DNA from: Desulfosporosinus fructosivorans
GTDB lineage: Bacteria > Bacillota > Desulfitobacteriia > Desulfitobacteriales > Desulfitobacteriaceae
Length of the DNA: 64,000 bases
Assembly (NCBI RefSeq): GCF_004766045.1
Contig: NZ_SPQQ01000007.1
Coordinates: 186,001-250,000, forward strand
Direction of reading: 5' to 3'
The notes beneath the pieces were generated by a model. It worked only from the letters and a program-made list of their open reading frames with translations. It had not been told where the DNA came from and did not search any database. The stretch's first letter is position 1, and the number at the start of each line of letters is the position of its first letter. This document shows, one piece after another, positions 1 to 8,581 of the stretch. Made by a program: the position numbers and the translations under genes.

Positions 1-981
1 AATGACCCGGATTTGCAATTCAGTCTTTTTGCGACGCGGCTAGGTTATACCGAACCCGAGGGAATACCTGAGCTACGTCAGGAAATAACGCGTCTCTATT
101 CCAATCCTACAGACCCGGATCATGTTTTCGTGACCAGTGGAGCTATTGAAGCTAATTACTTACTATTAAATTCTTTGCTTGAGCCCGGTGATCGATTCAT
201 CGTTCAGACCCCTTATTACCAACAGCTATCTCAAGTCGGCATAGACCTAGGAGCAACCGCCTTACTTTGGCATTATCGTGAAGATAAGGGCTTTGACATC
301 CATGAATTTATGGATCTTTTAGACCAGAAACCAGCGCTAGTCATGTTAAATACACCTCACAATCCGACAGGGTTTGTATTTTCTCCAAATGAGATGAGAC
401 AGATTGCGGAAGTGTGTTTAGAACGTGAGATTTATCTCCTTTCCGATGAAGTCTATCGTGAACTCGGGGAGACTCTTTTGCCATCCATGCGTGACTACTC
501 GTCCCAAGCAGTAAGCATTGGGAGCATGTCTAAATCCTATGGTTTAGCGGGGCTTCGGGTAGGGTGGATGATGGGTCCTCCTGAGATAATTGCACGTTGT
601 GCTACTAAACGTGATTATACATCGCTTTGTTCACCTGCACTGGGCCAACATTTAGCACTTACAGCGCTCAAGCATCGGACTAAAATATGGGATCGCAATC
701 GACAACTGCGTCTTCGAAATATTACCCTGCTCGAAAAGGCCTTCAAGGAAGATCCGACCCTCAGGTGGCAAAAGTCAGAGGCAGGGGTAGTCGCATGGGT
801 GAGTTACTCTACTAAAATTCCCTCTGAACAATTGGGCAGGGAATTACATCGACGTGGTGTTCTTGTAGCACCGGGGATTTTTTTCGGGGAAGAGGGACAC
901 TTCCGCTTAGGATTCGGAGGAAATTCCCCTGAGCTTGAAGCGGGGTTAGCCATTATGATGGATTATTTTAAGCAAAATTAG
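1..981 (+). CDS. PLP-dependent aminotransferase, class I/II (5' end outside window)
   Basis: The frame is open from base 1, so the true start lies upstream; 326 residues are visible. This is a fold-type I pyridoxal-phosphate aminotransferase: NTPHNPTG, SDEVYREL and SMSKSYGLAGLRVGW are the family signatures. The Schiff-base lysine is the K of SMSKSYG (about visible residue 178), and the arginine in HFRLGFG near the C-terminus probably binds the substrate carboxylate. Such enzymes move an amino group between an amino acid and a 2-oxo acid in the cytoplasm. The substrate cannot be read from the sequence. The next gene (ywiB-like) starts 39 bp downstream, and nothing nearby suggests a pathway. 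Confidence 0.85.
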   Translation, partial: NDPDLQFSLFATRLGYTEPEGIPELRQEITRLYSNPTDPDHVFVTSGAIEANYLLLNSLLEPGDRFIVQTPYYQQLSQVGIDLGATALLWHYREDKGFDIHEFMDLLDQKPALVMLNTPHNPTGFVFSPNEMRQIAEVCLEREIYLLSDEVYRELGETLLPSMRDYSSQAVSIGSMSKSYGLAGLRVGWMMGPPEIIARCATKRDYTSLCSPALGQHLALTALKHRTKIWDRNRQLRLRNITLLEKAFKEDPTLRWQKSEAGVVAWVSYSTKIPSEQLGRELHRRGVLVAPGIFFGEEGHFRLGFGGNSPELEAGLAIMMDYFKQN

Positions 982-1020
982 ACAATTCCTCACTTTCTCT
1001 CGAAAGGAGAGTAAACCAAA

Positions 1021-1458
1021 GTGCAAAAAAAAGTAACCATCCAGATCAAAGGATCTCAGAAGTATCCAGAAGGACATGTTAACCAGCAGGAATTGAATAC
1101 CGTGGGAACGTATTACGAACGAAACGGTGTTTTCTATCTCGTCTATAAGGATTGCGACAGTGAAAACACAGAATTTGAAGGAGTCACAACATTTATAACA
1201 GTTAAACATGGATTGGTTGGGTTAAATCGTAAGGGCGCGGTTGATAATAGACAAGAATTTAATAAAGGTGTGCTCAATCGAGGTATTTATTCCACTTGTT
1301 TTGGAAAGATATGGCTGAGCGTTATGCCCCATTTAGTAGAATGTGACTTGACAGTCCAGGGGGGACGTATTAGTCTAGAATATGATCTTTTTGTCGAAGA
1401 TAATCTGATCAGTTATAATGTGCTGTTGTTAAACATAAAGGAGGATTTCCCCCAATGA
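1021..1458 (+). CDS. ywiB: YwiB-like beta-barrel protein (DUF1934)
   Basis: This small 145-residue protein has no signal peptide or membrane segment. Its alternating polar/hydrophobic pattern (VTIQIKGSQKYPEG..., GRISLEYDLFVEDN) fits the DUF1934 lipocalin-like beta-barrel family typified by B. subtilis YwiB. The family function is not established. The family is habitually encoded just before argS, and here the stop codon overlaps the argS ATG by 4 bp, so the two are probably translationally coupled. The GTG start is chosen because AAAGGAGAG lies about 10 nt upstream. Identification rests on position, size and general similarity. Confidence 0.7.
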   Translation: MQKKVTIQIKGSQKYPEGHVNQQELNTVGTYYERNGVFYLVYKDCDSENTEFEGVTTFITVKHGLVGLNRKGAVDNRQEFNKGVLNRGIYSTCFGKIWLSVMPHLVECDLTVQGGRISLEYDLFVEDNLISYNVLLLNIKEDFPQ

Positions 1459-3137
1459 GTCTCTATGAGAATATAAAAAGCCGAGTTACAAGTCAGTTGG
1501 AAGAAGCCGCACAAGCTGCGAAAGCAAACGGAGAGTTAAATTTTGAAGAATTACCAAGTTATGTTCTGGAAGAACCGAGAGAAAGGCAACACGGAGATTT
1601 GGCAACAAATTTAGCAATGGTGTTGGCGAAACAAGCGAAACGTTCACCTAGGGATATAGCCACTATACTCATTAAACACCTGAATACGACAGGGACATGG
1701 ATAGAATCCTCCGAAATTGCTGGAGCGGGGTTTATTAACTTCCGATTAAATCCGCTATGGCTTACGGATGTCATTAACGAGGTTACTAAAGCTGGAGAAC
1801 GTTATGGCCAAGTGGATGTCGGAAAGGGTCAAAAGGTTCAGGTCGAGTTCGTGAGCGCAAACCCCACTGGGCTACTCCACATGGGCAATGCCCGTGGTGC
1901 GGCACTGGGTGACAGCCTTGCTTCGTTACTCTCCATGGCGGGGTATGAAGTTACCCGTGAATTTTATATTAATGATACAGGAAACCAAATTCATAATTTT
2001 GCTTTGTCGCTGGAATCAAGGTATCTACAACGATTAGGTCAGGATTCTCCTTTCCCAGAAGGAGGCTACCATGGCGAAGACTTGATTGACACCGTAAAAG
2101 GGCTCATTGCCAAAGTAGGAGACAAGTACCTTTCGGTAGAACCAGCCCTACGACGAGAGTTTCTGGTGCGGTATGCTTTGGAAGAAAAGATGCAAAACAT
2201 TAGGGATACCCTTAAGGATTTTGGAGTCGAATATGATGTTTGGTTTAATGAACAATCCTTGCATGATTCAGGAGCAGTGCGCTCAACCCTAGAAGAACTT
2301 GAGAAAAAGGGGTATATTTACGAAAAGGAAGGAGCACTTTGGCTTAAATCCACTTTGTTTGGAGATGAAAAAGACGAAGTGGTGATCAGAAGCAACGGTA
2401 CGCCGACTTATTTTGCTGCAGATATCGCCTACCATCGCAACAAATTCGAGCGTGGATTCACTCGAGTTATCAATATTTGGGGTGCCGATCATCATGGACA
2501 TGTGGCTCGGTTGAAAGGTGCTATGTCTGCCTTTGGGTATGATAAAGATAACTTGCAAGTTATTTTGATGCAACTCGTGCGGCTCATTCAAAACGGAGAA
2601 GTAGTAAAAATGTCCAAACGTTCTGGGCAATACATCACTTTGCGCGAGTTGATGGACGAAGTTGGCAAAGATGCAGCGCGCTTCTTCTTTAGTTTGCGAG
2701 ACCCGGACTCTACGGTAGACTTTGATCTCGATCTGGCGAAAGCCCAGTCTTCAGATAACCCCGTTTACTATGTGCAATATGCTCATGCTCGGATGTGCAG
2801 TATTTTGCGACAAGCAGAGGAACTTGGAGATAATGGCAAGCCACCGAGTGAAGAGGACTTAAAACTCTTAAACAGCACAGAGGAACGGGATTTGCTCAAG
2901 AAGATGGCGGATTTACCGAGTGAGGTTATCGTCGCTGCACGTCTCATGGAACCTCATAGGTTAGCGCGCTATGTTCTCGATTTGGCCGGCCTCTTTCATA
3001 CTTTCTATAACAGTCAACGCGTACTCGTTGACGATGAGGGTTTACGCAAGGCTCGTTTGAGCTTAGTCGGGGCAGTGAAACAAATAATTAGCAATGTACT
3101 GGGAATTCTAGGGGTATCAGCTCCAGAAAAAATGTAG
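1455..3137 (+). CDS. argS: Arginyl-tRNA synthetase
   Basis: This class I aminoacyl-tRNA synthetase of 560 residues charges tRNA-Arg with arginine using ATP in the cytoplasm. The N-terminal ~110 residues form the tRNA-recognition additional domain. The HIGH-type signature is in SANPTGLLHMGNARGA (about residue 135 onward), and the KMSKR loop is in VVKMSKRSGQ (about residue 385). The C-terminal helical DALR-type anticodon-binding domain contains YYVQYAHARMCSI, typical of ArgRS. The ATG is preceded by AAAGGAGG, which lies inside the end of ywiB. No T-box leader or other regulatory RNA is visible upstream, and I see no clear terminator after it. Confidence 0.97.
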   Translation: MSLYENIKSRVTSQLEEAAQAAKANGELNFEELPSYVLEEPRERQHGDLATNLAMVLAKQAKRSPRDIATILIKHLNTTGTWIESSEIAGAGFINFRLNPLWLTDVINEVTKAGERYGQVDVGKGQKVQVEFVSANPTGLLHMGNARGAALGDSLASLLSMAGYEVTREFYINDTGNQIHNFALSLESRYLQRLGQDSPFPEGGYHGEDLIDTVKGLIAKVGDKYLSVEPALRREFLVRYALEEKMQNIRDTLKDFGVEYDVWFNEQSLHDSGAVRSTLEELEKKGYIYEKEGALWLKSTLFGDEKDEVVIRSNGTPTYFAADIAYHRNKFERGFTRVINIWGADHHGHVARLKGAMSAFGYDKDNLQVILMQLVRLIQNGEVVKMSKRSGQYITLRELMDEVGKDAARFFFSLRDPDSTVDFDLDLAKAQSSDNPVYYVQYAHARMCSILRQAEELGDNGKPPSEEDLKLLNSTEERDLLKKMADLPSEVIVAARLMEPHRLARYVLDLAGLFHTFYNSQRVLVDDEGLRKARLSLVGAVKQIISNVLGILGVSAPEKM

Positions 3138-3244
3138 TTTAATAAAATATTTTTTCTCTTATGTTTAAAGACACGACAGGCAGGAAATATTTAGAGGTGG
3201 GCCGAATATATTGATATTCAAAACGACGAAGGGGCGGTGGAGTT

Positions 3245-3649
3245 GTGACCCACTCTTTAAAGGGAAAAGACAAGCCGACAGAAGCAGATATCGCTTATGA
3301 AGTACTGAAAGCTCATGGTAATCCCATGCATTATCATAACTTAATTGAAGAAGTACTAGGGCGCTTAGGGATTTCGCAGGAAGCTATTCGCATTGCTGCA
3401 GCACTCACACAGATCAACCTTGACACACGATTTACTTTCCTTGGACGGGGTGAGTGGGGGTTGAAAGTATGGGATCCTTCGAAAACCCCGAGGAAGTTAG
3501 CACCTGTCTCATTGATGAACAAGTCCTCATCTGAGGAGGACGATAAGCAAGATCTAGAAGAATTAGATGAAGACGCAGATGAAGACCCTCTAGAAACCGA
3601 CGAAGTTTTTGATGAGACGGATGAGGGTCGGCGTGGAGAAAAGTGGTAG
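3245..3649 (+). CDS. rpoE: DNA-directed RNA polymerase delta subunit
   Basis: This 134-residue protein has the two-part layout of the Gram-positive delta factor. The folded N-terminal HARE-HTH domain is about residues 10-85 (ADIAYEVLKAHGNPMHYHNL, then FTFLGRGEWGLKVW). The C-terminal tail is strongly acidic (from about residue 96, dominated by D and E) and should be unstructured. Delta promotes RNA polymerase recycling and displaces RNA from the enzyme. As in Bacilli it lies directly before pyrG. The start is GTG, after a G-rich ribosome site (GGGGCGGTGGAG). A 107-bp gap separates it from argS, so it may have its own promoter. Confidence 0.9.
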   Translation: MTHSLKGKDKPTEADIAYEVLKAHGNPMHYHNLIEEVLGRLGISQEAIRIAAALTQINLDTRFTFLGRGEWGLKVWDPSKTPRKLAPVSLMNKSSSEEDDKQDLEELDEDADEDPLETDEVFDETDEGRRGEKW

Positions 3650-3699
3650 TTATAGCCTCGAGTCTAAGGAAAATACTGAGATAATTATCAGACATATCT

Positions 3700-3732
3700 G
3701 TAAAGGATGTCATTTATCTTGACATCCTTTAC
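3700..3732 (+). terminator. Perfect 13-bp hairpin after rpoE (possible terminator)
   Basis: GTAAAGGATGTCA is followed by a 7-nt loop and its exact complement TGACATCCTTTAC. There is no T-tract after it, so it may be a processing or stability stem rather than a classical intrinsic terminator. Confidence 0.45.
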
Positions 3733-3872
3733 GATAATGTAACAAAATTCTCCATTGTTCTTAATTAGTTTAATTAAACGGAATACATCTATCTGATTTT
3801 ATGATATAATTAGATGATATGACTTATCCAAACTTAAAAGGCGTTCACAAAACATAATTTTTCAGACAGATA

Positions 3873-3909
3873 AAATAAAGCTAGTGCGGCTCTCGGACTA
3901 GCTTTATTT
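3873..3909 (+). terminator. Leader hairpin upstream of pyrG (candidate attenuator)
   Basis: AAATAAAGCTAGT (3873-3885) pairs exactly with ACTAGCTTTATTT (3897-3909) around an 11-nt loop. The descending arm runs into the T-rich stretch ATGTGTTTTG. It lies downstream of the only good -10 hexamer in this gap and 100 bp before pyrG, so it could be an attenuator in the pyrG leader. Confidence 0.5.
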
Positions 3910-4009
3910 ATGTGTTTTGTTGCAGAAGATAGCCTGGTAGGGAATATATCTACTGCTGAGAAATAGAAGAACTGGATTTACATTTAAAGGTCTGAAAGGA
4001 AATGAGCAC

Positions 4010-5605
4010 ATGACAAAATTTATTTTCGTTACAGGCGGCGTAGTGTCATCCCTTGGAAAAGGAATCACGGCTGCATCCTTGGGTTGTCTTCTTAAAAATA
4101 GGGGTCTAAAAGTTGCAATACAAAAATTTGATCCCTATATTAATATTGACCCCGGAACTATGAGCCCTTATCAACATGGTGAAGTGTTTGTTACAGATGA
4201 CGGGGCAGAGACAGACCTCGATTTAGGCCACTATGAGCGCTTTATTGATGTGCCAGTGTCGAAAAACAGTAATGTGACGACGGGCACAGTGTACTGGTCA
4301 GTCATCCGCAAGGAACGTAAAGGGGATTATCTGGGAGGAACTGTTCAAGTCATTCCTCATATTACTAATGAAATCAAAGAGCGAATTTACCGAGTAGCAA
4401 GAGAGAGTCACCCAGATTTCGTAATTACCGAGATCGGTGGTACCGTTGGAGATATTGAATCTTTACCTTTCCTGGAAGCAATTCGGCAGATGAAAAATGA
4501 CATTGGGAGAGATAATGTCATTTACATACATGTTACTCTCGTACCCTATTTACCTATGTCGGGGGAATTGAAAACAAAGCCAACTCAGCACTCTGTTAAA
4601 GAATTACGGGGAATCGGTATTCAACCGAATATTATTGTTTGTCGTTCAGAGAAAGAACTCTCCGGTGATATGAAAGAGAAGTTAGCCCTACTGTGTGATG
4701 TTGAATTAGAAGGCGTCATCCAGTGCTTGGATGCTTCGAGTATTTATGAGGTCCCTCTAAAGCTCCAAAAAGAAGGCCTTGATGATATTGTTCTGCGTGT
4801 CTCAGGAATAGAGGCTCCACCGGCCGATATGACAGAGTGGAAGGCTATGGTGGAGAGAATAAAATCCCCGACGAGAGAGACTGAGATTGCCATTGTTGGA
4901 AAATATGTAGAACTTCCCGATGCCTATTTGAGTGTCGCTGAGGCATTGCGTTCGGCAGGGACAGAGCACGGAGCAAAAGTGAACGTGCGTTGGGTAAACT
5001 CAGAAAATATTGAAGAAGAAGGCGTTGAAAAGTACCTAACTGGCGTTGCCGGAATCCTTGTCCCAGGAGGTTTCGGTAACCGAGGAATTGAGGGCAAAAT
5101 TGAAGCGATTCGATTTGCGAGAGAACAAAAAATTCCTTTCTTAGGGATTTGCTTAGGGATGCAAACTGCCATCATAGAATTTGCCCGCAATATTTGTGGT
5201 ATGGAACGAGCCAACAGCACAGAATTTGACGCAGACACACCATATCCGGTCATCGACATTCTTCCAGAGCAAAAAGATATTGAAGAGAAGGGCGGTACCA
5301 TGCGCTTAGGCATTTCACCTGCAAAGTTGGTGGAAGGAAGCATTGCCCATACAACGTATCAAGACCAAGTTGTCTATGAGCGCCACCGTCATCGCTATGA
5401 AGTCAATAACCAGTACCGTGCTGAGCTCGAAGAGGCAGGGCTGAAGTTCTCGGGGACGTCACTGGATGGCCGTTTGGTAGAGATTATTGAATATCCAGAT
5501 CACCCATGGTTTGTGGCCTCCCAGTTCCATCCGGAATTTAAATCTCGCCCGAACCGGCCGCATCCGTTGTTTAGAGAGTTTATACGAGCTGCTTTAAAGG
5601 ACTAG
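4010..5605 (+). CDS. pyrG: CTP synthase
   Basis: This 531-residue enzyme converts UTP to CTP using ATP and glutamine, the last step of pyrimidine nucleotide synthesis. The N-terminal synthetase domain (about 1-265) begins with KFIFVTGGVVSSLGKGI, the dethiobiotin-synthetase-like P-loop. The C-terminal class I glutamine amidotransferase domain carries the nucleophile in FLGICLGMQ (Cys about 381) and the catalytic HPE in SQFHPEFKSRP. Length and motifs are complete. A leader hairpin upstream (3873-3909) suggests control by attenuation. The stop codon is followed directly by repetitive non-coding DNA. Confidence 0.97.
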   Translation: MTKFIFVTGGVVSSLGKGITAASLGCLLKNRGLKVAIQKFDPYINIDPGTMSPYQHGEVFVTDDGAETDLDLGHYERFIDVPVSKNSNVTTGTVYWSVIRKERKGDYLGGTVQVIPHITNEIKERIYRVARESHPDFVITEIGGTVGDIESLPFLEAIRQMKNDIGRDNVIYIHVTLVPYLPMSGELKTKPTQHSVKELRGIGIQPNIIVCRSEKELSGDMKEKLALLCDVELEGVIQCLDASSIYEVPLKLQKEGLDDIVLRVSGIEAPPADMTEWKAMVERIKSPTRETEIAIVGKYVELPDAYLSVAEALRSAGTEHGAKVNVRWVNSENIEEEGVEKYLTGVAGILVPGGFGNRGIEGKIEAIRFAREQKIPFLGICLGMQTAIIEFARNICGMERANSTEFDADTPYPVIDILPEQKDIEEKGGTMRLGISPAKLVEGSIAHTTYQDQVVYERHRHRYEVNNQYRAELEEAGLKFSGTSLDGRLVEIIEYPDHPWFVASQFHPEFKSRPNRPHPLFREFIRAALKD

Positions 5606-5639
5606 TGTGACACATCGCTCGGTGCTTACGACGCAGAGC
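5604..5639 (+). repeat. Solo end fragment of the 283-bp element
   Basis: About 36 bp (GTGTGACACATCGCTCGG... ending ACGACGCAGAGCG) match the left end of the adjacent element, which begins GGGACTTGTGGACACAGC and continues to ACGACGCAGAGC. It forms an incomplete tandem copy touching the pyrG stop codon. Confidence 0.6.
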
Positions 5640-5921
5640 GGGACTTGTGGACACAGCCCTCAGTCTTACGACGCAGAGCAAACTAACCCTGTAAGCTCTT
5701 AAATGGGGAGCGGGGTTCATCCTACGCCGACGGGTATTCCTTTTGGGATTGCGGCTTCGGCGATACTCTCCACCGGAGACTATCGTGCCAGACTCGCCAT
5801 CCTTGGCTCGGTTGGCGGCAGCTCACATCCTTGTTCGCTGCCCCGTGTTTGGGGTCGCTTACACGGAAGTTTGCTATTCTGCTTTCGTAAAAGACGTCGT
5901 GCTTGTGTCACACTGCGTCCC
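5640..5921 (+). mobile_element. MITE-like non-coding element, copy 1 (~282 bp)
   Basis: This element starts GGGACTTGTGGACAC and ends GTGTCACACTGCGTCCC, so its ends are imperfect inverted repeats. Reversed, it matches 33736-34018 along its whole length. Shared blocks include GACGCAGAGCAAACTAACC, GGGGAGCGGGGTTCATCC, CCATCCTTGGC and ACGGAAGTTTGCT. Its centre holds a short hairpin, TCTCC-ACC-GGAGA, flanked by CGATA/TATCG. No transposase-sized reading frame of credible composition is present. I infer a non-autonomous element moved by a transposase encoded elsewhere. No clear target duplication is visible. Confidence 0.65.
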
Positions 5922-6264
5922 GGGCTTGGACCGGAGAACGATGAGTGTCCGTGTAAGTTGGGGGACGGTTCTTGGGCTTGCATTCAGCGTTGAGAGTTCG
6001 TTTTGGGTGACGAGGGGTTTGGGAGACAGCACATTTCATGTGCGCCGTCTTGTCTTTGGGGTCGTTAGATAGAGCAGGCTATTCTGATTGCGTAATGACG
6101 CCGAGCTTCGAGCTACGGCGTTAGAGATAAGAGATTTTGAGCTAGGAGAGTTCTGCTAAACCTTAGATTAAGGGTCTAGCACGAACTCTTCCTGCATAAT
6201 ATCGAGTTGCTGATTTAGAGAAGCAAAACTTGGAAAGAATGGAAAGAGGAAGGGGACTGAACTA
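5922..6264 (+). repeat. Degenerate repeat-derived region with hairpins upstream of the FemAB gene
   Basis: There is no gene here. The part at about 6050-6115 (TTTGGGGTCG...GGCTATTCTGATTGCGTAA) resembles the right half of the element just before it, so it looks like a decayed second copy. GGGGGACGGTTCTTGG at about 5963 shares the GGGGACGGTTCT core with the palindrome at 55182-55244. Two strong stems follow: 6096-6123 (GACGCCG/CGGCGTT type) and 6144-6193 (AGGAGAGTTC/GAACTCTTCCT outer arms). The second could terminate or attenuate transcription ahead of the next gene. Confidence 0.5.
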
Positions 6265-7347
6265 GTGGCCTATGTTGCAAGGTGGATCGATAAAAGTGAA
6301 CATACACGTTATAATGCTTTTTTGGCCAAGGATCCCAAAGGACATGTGTTGCAGTCTTGGGAGTGGGGAGAGATAAAGAGCCGAACAGGATGGAAACCCT
6401 GGAGGTTGGTTATTGAAGAAAACAAAGAGATTGTAGCTGTAGCCTCTATTCTGGAACGTAAAATCCCAGTTGTGGGTATTCCTATTTTTTACGTCTCTCG
6501 AGGGCCGATCGTGGATTGGAACAATGTCGCGCTGTCAGACTTGGTGCTGGCGGAGATTCGTAAGTTAGCGAAAACCCGAGGAGCCATTTTCTTAAAAATA
6601 GACCCTGATGTGCCATCTTCAGAAAAGGAACTGGAACAATATTTGCGTTCTAGGGGATTCAGCTCTGCGGAGAGTGGCAAGGGCTTTGAAGGGGTTCAAC
6701 CGAAGTACGTGTTTCGATTAGATATTTCTCCAAATGAGGAAACGTTACTCGCCAATATGCAGCAAAAAACGCGATATAACATTCGACTTGCTACGAAAAA
6801 AGGGGTTACTATACGGCAGGGAACGAGAGACGATTTACCAAAGTTTTATGAGGTTTTAAAAGAGACAACCGAGCGCGATAAATTTTTGGTGCGAGCCTAT
6901 TCCTACTTTGAAGACCTTTATGATTCCTTGGTCCCAGTAGGTTTGGGGAAGTTATTTGTTGCTGAGTATGAAGGGGAAATCATCTCCGGGACTTTGGCCT
7001 TTGTAATAGGAGATAAAGCTTGGTATATCTATGGAGCTTCGTCAAATGCTCATCGAAATGTTATGCCCAATTACTTAATTCAGTGGGAAATGATACGTTG
7101 GGCAAAGTCGCTGGGCTGCACAATGTATGATTTCCGAGGGGTTCCAGGGCATTTGACGGAAGATAACCCACTATACGGGCTTTATCGTTTTAAGAAGGGG
7201 TTTAACGGAGAGTATACAGAATTTATCGGAGAATGGGACTTAGTGTATCGACCTGCAATTTATTTCCTCTGGAACCACTTGGAACCAATTTATTCAGATG
7301 TTATAAAGGGAATAATCGGTAAGTTACGGCGAACGCGGAGGAGATAA
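6265..7347 (+). CDS. FemAB-family peptidoglycan aminoacyltransferase-like protein
   Basis: This 360-residue protein has the paired GNAT-fold architecture of the FemX/FemA/FemB family. Family features include HVLQSWEWGEIKSRTGWKPW at the start, the central NMQQKTRYNIRLATKKGV, and the late GVPGHLTEDNPLYGLYRFKK. Family members add amino acids from aminoacyl-tRNA to lipid II at the cytoplasmic membrane face to build interpeptide bridges. No helical-arm insertion as in staphylococcal FemA is obvious. The gene starts with GTG (AAGAGGAAGGGGAC upstream) and ends 4 bp before the racemase-like gene, with which it is surely cotranscribed. The amino acid transferred cannot be told from sequence. Confidence 0.8.
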   Translation: MAYVARWIDKSEHTRYNAFLAKDPKGHVLQSWEWGEIKSRTGWKPWRLVIEENKEIVAVASILERKIPVVGIPIFYVSRGPIVDWNNVALSDLVLAEIRKLAKTRGAIFLKIDPDVPSSEKELEQYLRSRGFSSAESGKGFEGVQPKYVFRLDISPNEETLLANMQQKTRYNIRLATKKGVTIRQGTRDDLPKFYEVLKETTERDKFLVRAYSYFEDLYDSLVPVGLGKLFVAEYEGEIISGTLAFVIGDKAWYIYGASSNAHRNVMPNYLIQWEMIRWAKSLGCTMYDFRGVPGHLTEDNPLYGLYRFKKGFNGEYTEFIGEWDLVYRPAIYFLWNHLEPIYSDVIKGIIGKLRRTRRR

Positions 7348-7351
7348 CGCA

Positions 7352-8551
7352 ATGGCTGGAACCTGGATTGAAGTTGACCTTGATGCGGTAGTAGAGAATT
7401 ATCAGGAAATAGTAAAGCATCTGCGTTCTGAATCAAGGTGTATGGCAGTTGTGAAAGCAGATGCTTATGGCCTGGGGGCAGTTGAAGTTGCGCGTGCCTT
7501 AGCTCGAACTGGCTGTGAAGCGTTTGCAGTCACAAGAGTTGAAGAAGGGCTAATCTTACGTGAACATGGCATAGAGGGGCTTATTTTAGTACTGGGACCA
7601 ACTACGAAGGAAGAATGGCCCCAAGCCATTGCAGCTCAGCTACAGTTAACGCTCTCTGAACTATCTTCGATTGTGGAGTTGAATGAGACTTGCTCAGATC
7701 TGGAATTAGAACATCCTACTCTAGCTCAAGTGCATCTTAAGATAGAGACTGGCATGGGGAGAACCGGATTTCGATTTTCCGAACTAGAAGAGCTTACTCT
7801 TGGCCTGAAAAAAGCCCCTCATCTTCAAGTTGCAGGGGTCTATACCCATTTCGCTCGTGCAGCCCTTAAGGATAAGGGTTATACATTAGGGCAATATGAA
7901 CGGTTTACCTCCTGTATAGCCCGACTAGAAGAATTGGGAATTCATCCAACGTGGAAACATGTTTGCAATAGTGCAGCTTTTCTCGATTACCCCGAGTGGC
8001 ATCATGACTTTGTGCGTATTGGGACCTTGCTGATCGGACATTATCCGGGGCAAGGATTCAGCGGAAAACTAAAGTTAAACGATCCATGGGTGGCTAAAAG
8101 TCGAGTTGTTCATTTGCGTAAAGTTCCTAAAGGGACTTATGTTGGTTATCAGGGTATCTATCGCACGAAGACTGACACTCAGCTTGCGGTGATCCCCGTC
8201 GGGTATGCGGACGGATTTGGCATAGCTCCACATTTCACTCCCCAAGGCTGGGTTGATTTTCTAAAGATTGTGATTAAAAACTTTGCGGCTTTATTTGGAG
8301 TTTTTATAGGAATAGAACAGGTTGAACTGAAGGGGAAGGCCGTTCGTGTTGCCGGAAAAATAGGAATGCAGTTAACTGTGATAGATGTGGGAATACTGAA
8401 CTGCGCCCTAGGGGATGAGGTAGAAATTCCGTTGCGTCGGACTTTGGCAAATCCTCGAATTCCTAGAAGATATAGGCAAGATGGACAAATACTCTCGGAA
8501 CGCGTTATGGAAGAAGGAGTTTTACCATTATACAAAGAATATTCCCTTTAA
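7352..8551 (+). CDS. alr: Alanine-racemase-family PLP enzyme (divergent)
   Basis: This 399-residue fold-type III PLP enzyme interconverts L- and D-amino acids. The cofactor lysine is K35 in VVKADAYGLG. HVCNSAAF, VRIGTLLIG and PVGYADGF are conserved, and the catalytic tyrosine is kept in YVGYQGIYRT. Two things are odd. The usual Arg/Lys-x-CysMetAsp signature near the C-terminal active-site edge reads GKIGMQLTV, losing Cys and Asp. An extra stretch of roughly 20-25 mostly hydrophobic residues lies between GYADGF and that signature. Substrate specificity may therefore differ from housekeeping Alr. It follows the FemAB-like gene by 4 bp (GGAGGAGATAAC ribosome site), suggesting the two act together on a cell-wall substrate. 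Confidence 0.8.
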   Translation: MAGTWIEVDLDAVVENYQEIVKHLRSESRCMAVVKADAYGLGAVEVARALARTGCEAFAVTRVEEGLILREHGIEGLILVLGPTTKEEWPQAIAAQLQLTLSELSSIVELNETCSDLELEHPTLAQVHLKIETGMGRTGFRFSELEELTLGLKKAPHLQVAGVYTHFARAALKDKGYTLGQYERFTSCIARLEELGIHPTWKHVCNSAAFLDYPEWHHDFVRIGTLLIGHYPGQGFSGKLKLNDPWVAKSRVVHLRKVPKGTYVGYQGIYRTKTDTQLAVIPVGYADGFGIAPHFTPQGWVDFLKIVIKNFAALFGVFIGIEQVELKGKAVRVAGKIGMQLTVIDVGILNCALGDEVEIPLRRTLANPRIPRRYRQDGQILSERVMEEGVLPLYKEYSL

Positions 8552-8581
8552 TGACATAAAATTAGGGAAGGGATGTAAGAA

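Larger units (their letters stand above)
3650..4009 (+). promoter_or_regulatory. rpoE-pyrG intergenic region: two hairpins and a candidate pyrG promoter
   Basis: This 360-bp gap has no gene. It holds a perfect 13-bp inverted repeat (3700-3732) just after rpoE. It also holds a TATAAT hexamer at 3805-3810 as a candidate -10 element, without a convincing -35. A second hairpin (3873-3909) lies between that site and pyrG. The pyrG ribosome site is GAAAGGAAATGAGC shortly before the ATG at 4010. Promoter strength and the true start site are unknown. Confidence 0.45.

Noticed and set aside
5703..6072. Overlapping reading frames of ~70-110 codons on both strands after pyrG
   Set aside because: They lie in the repeat element, overlap each other in several frames, lack ribosome sites and have no protein-like composition.
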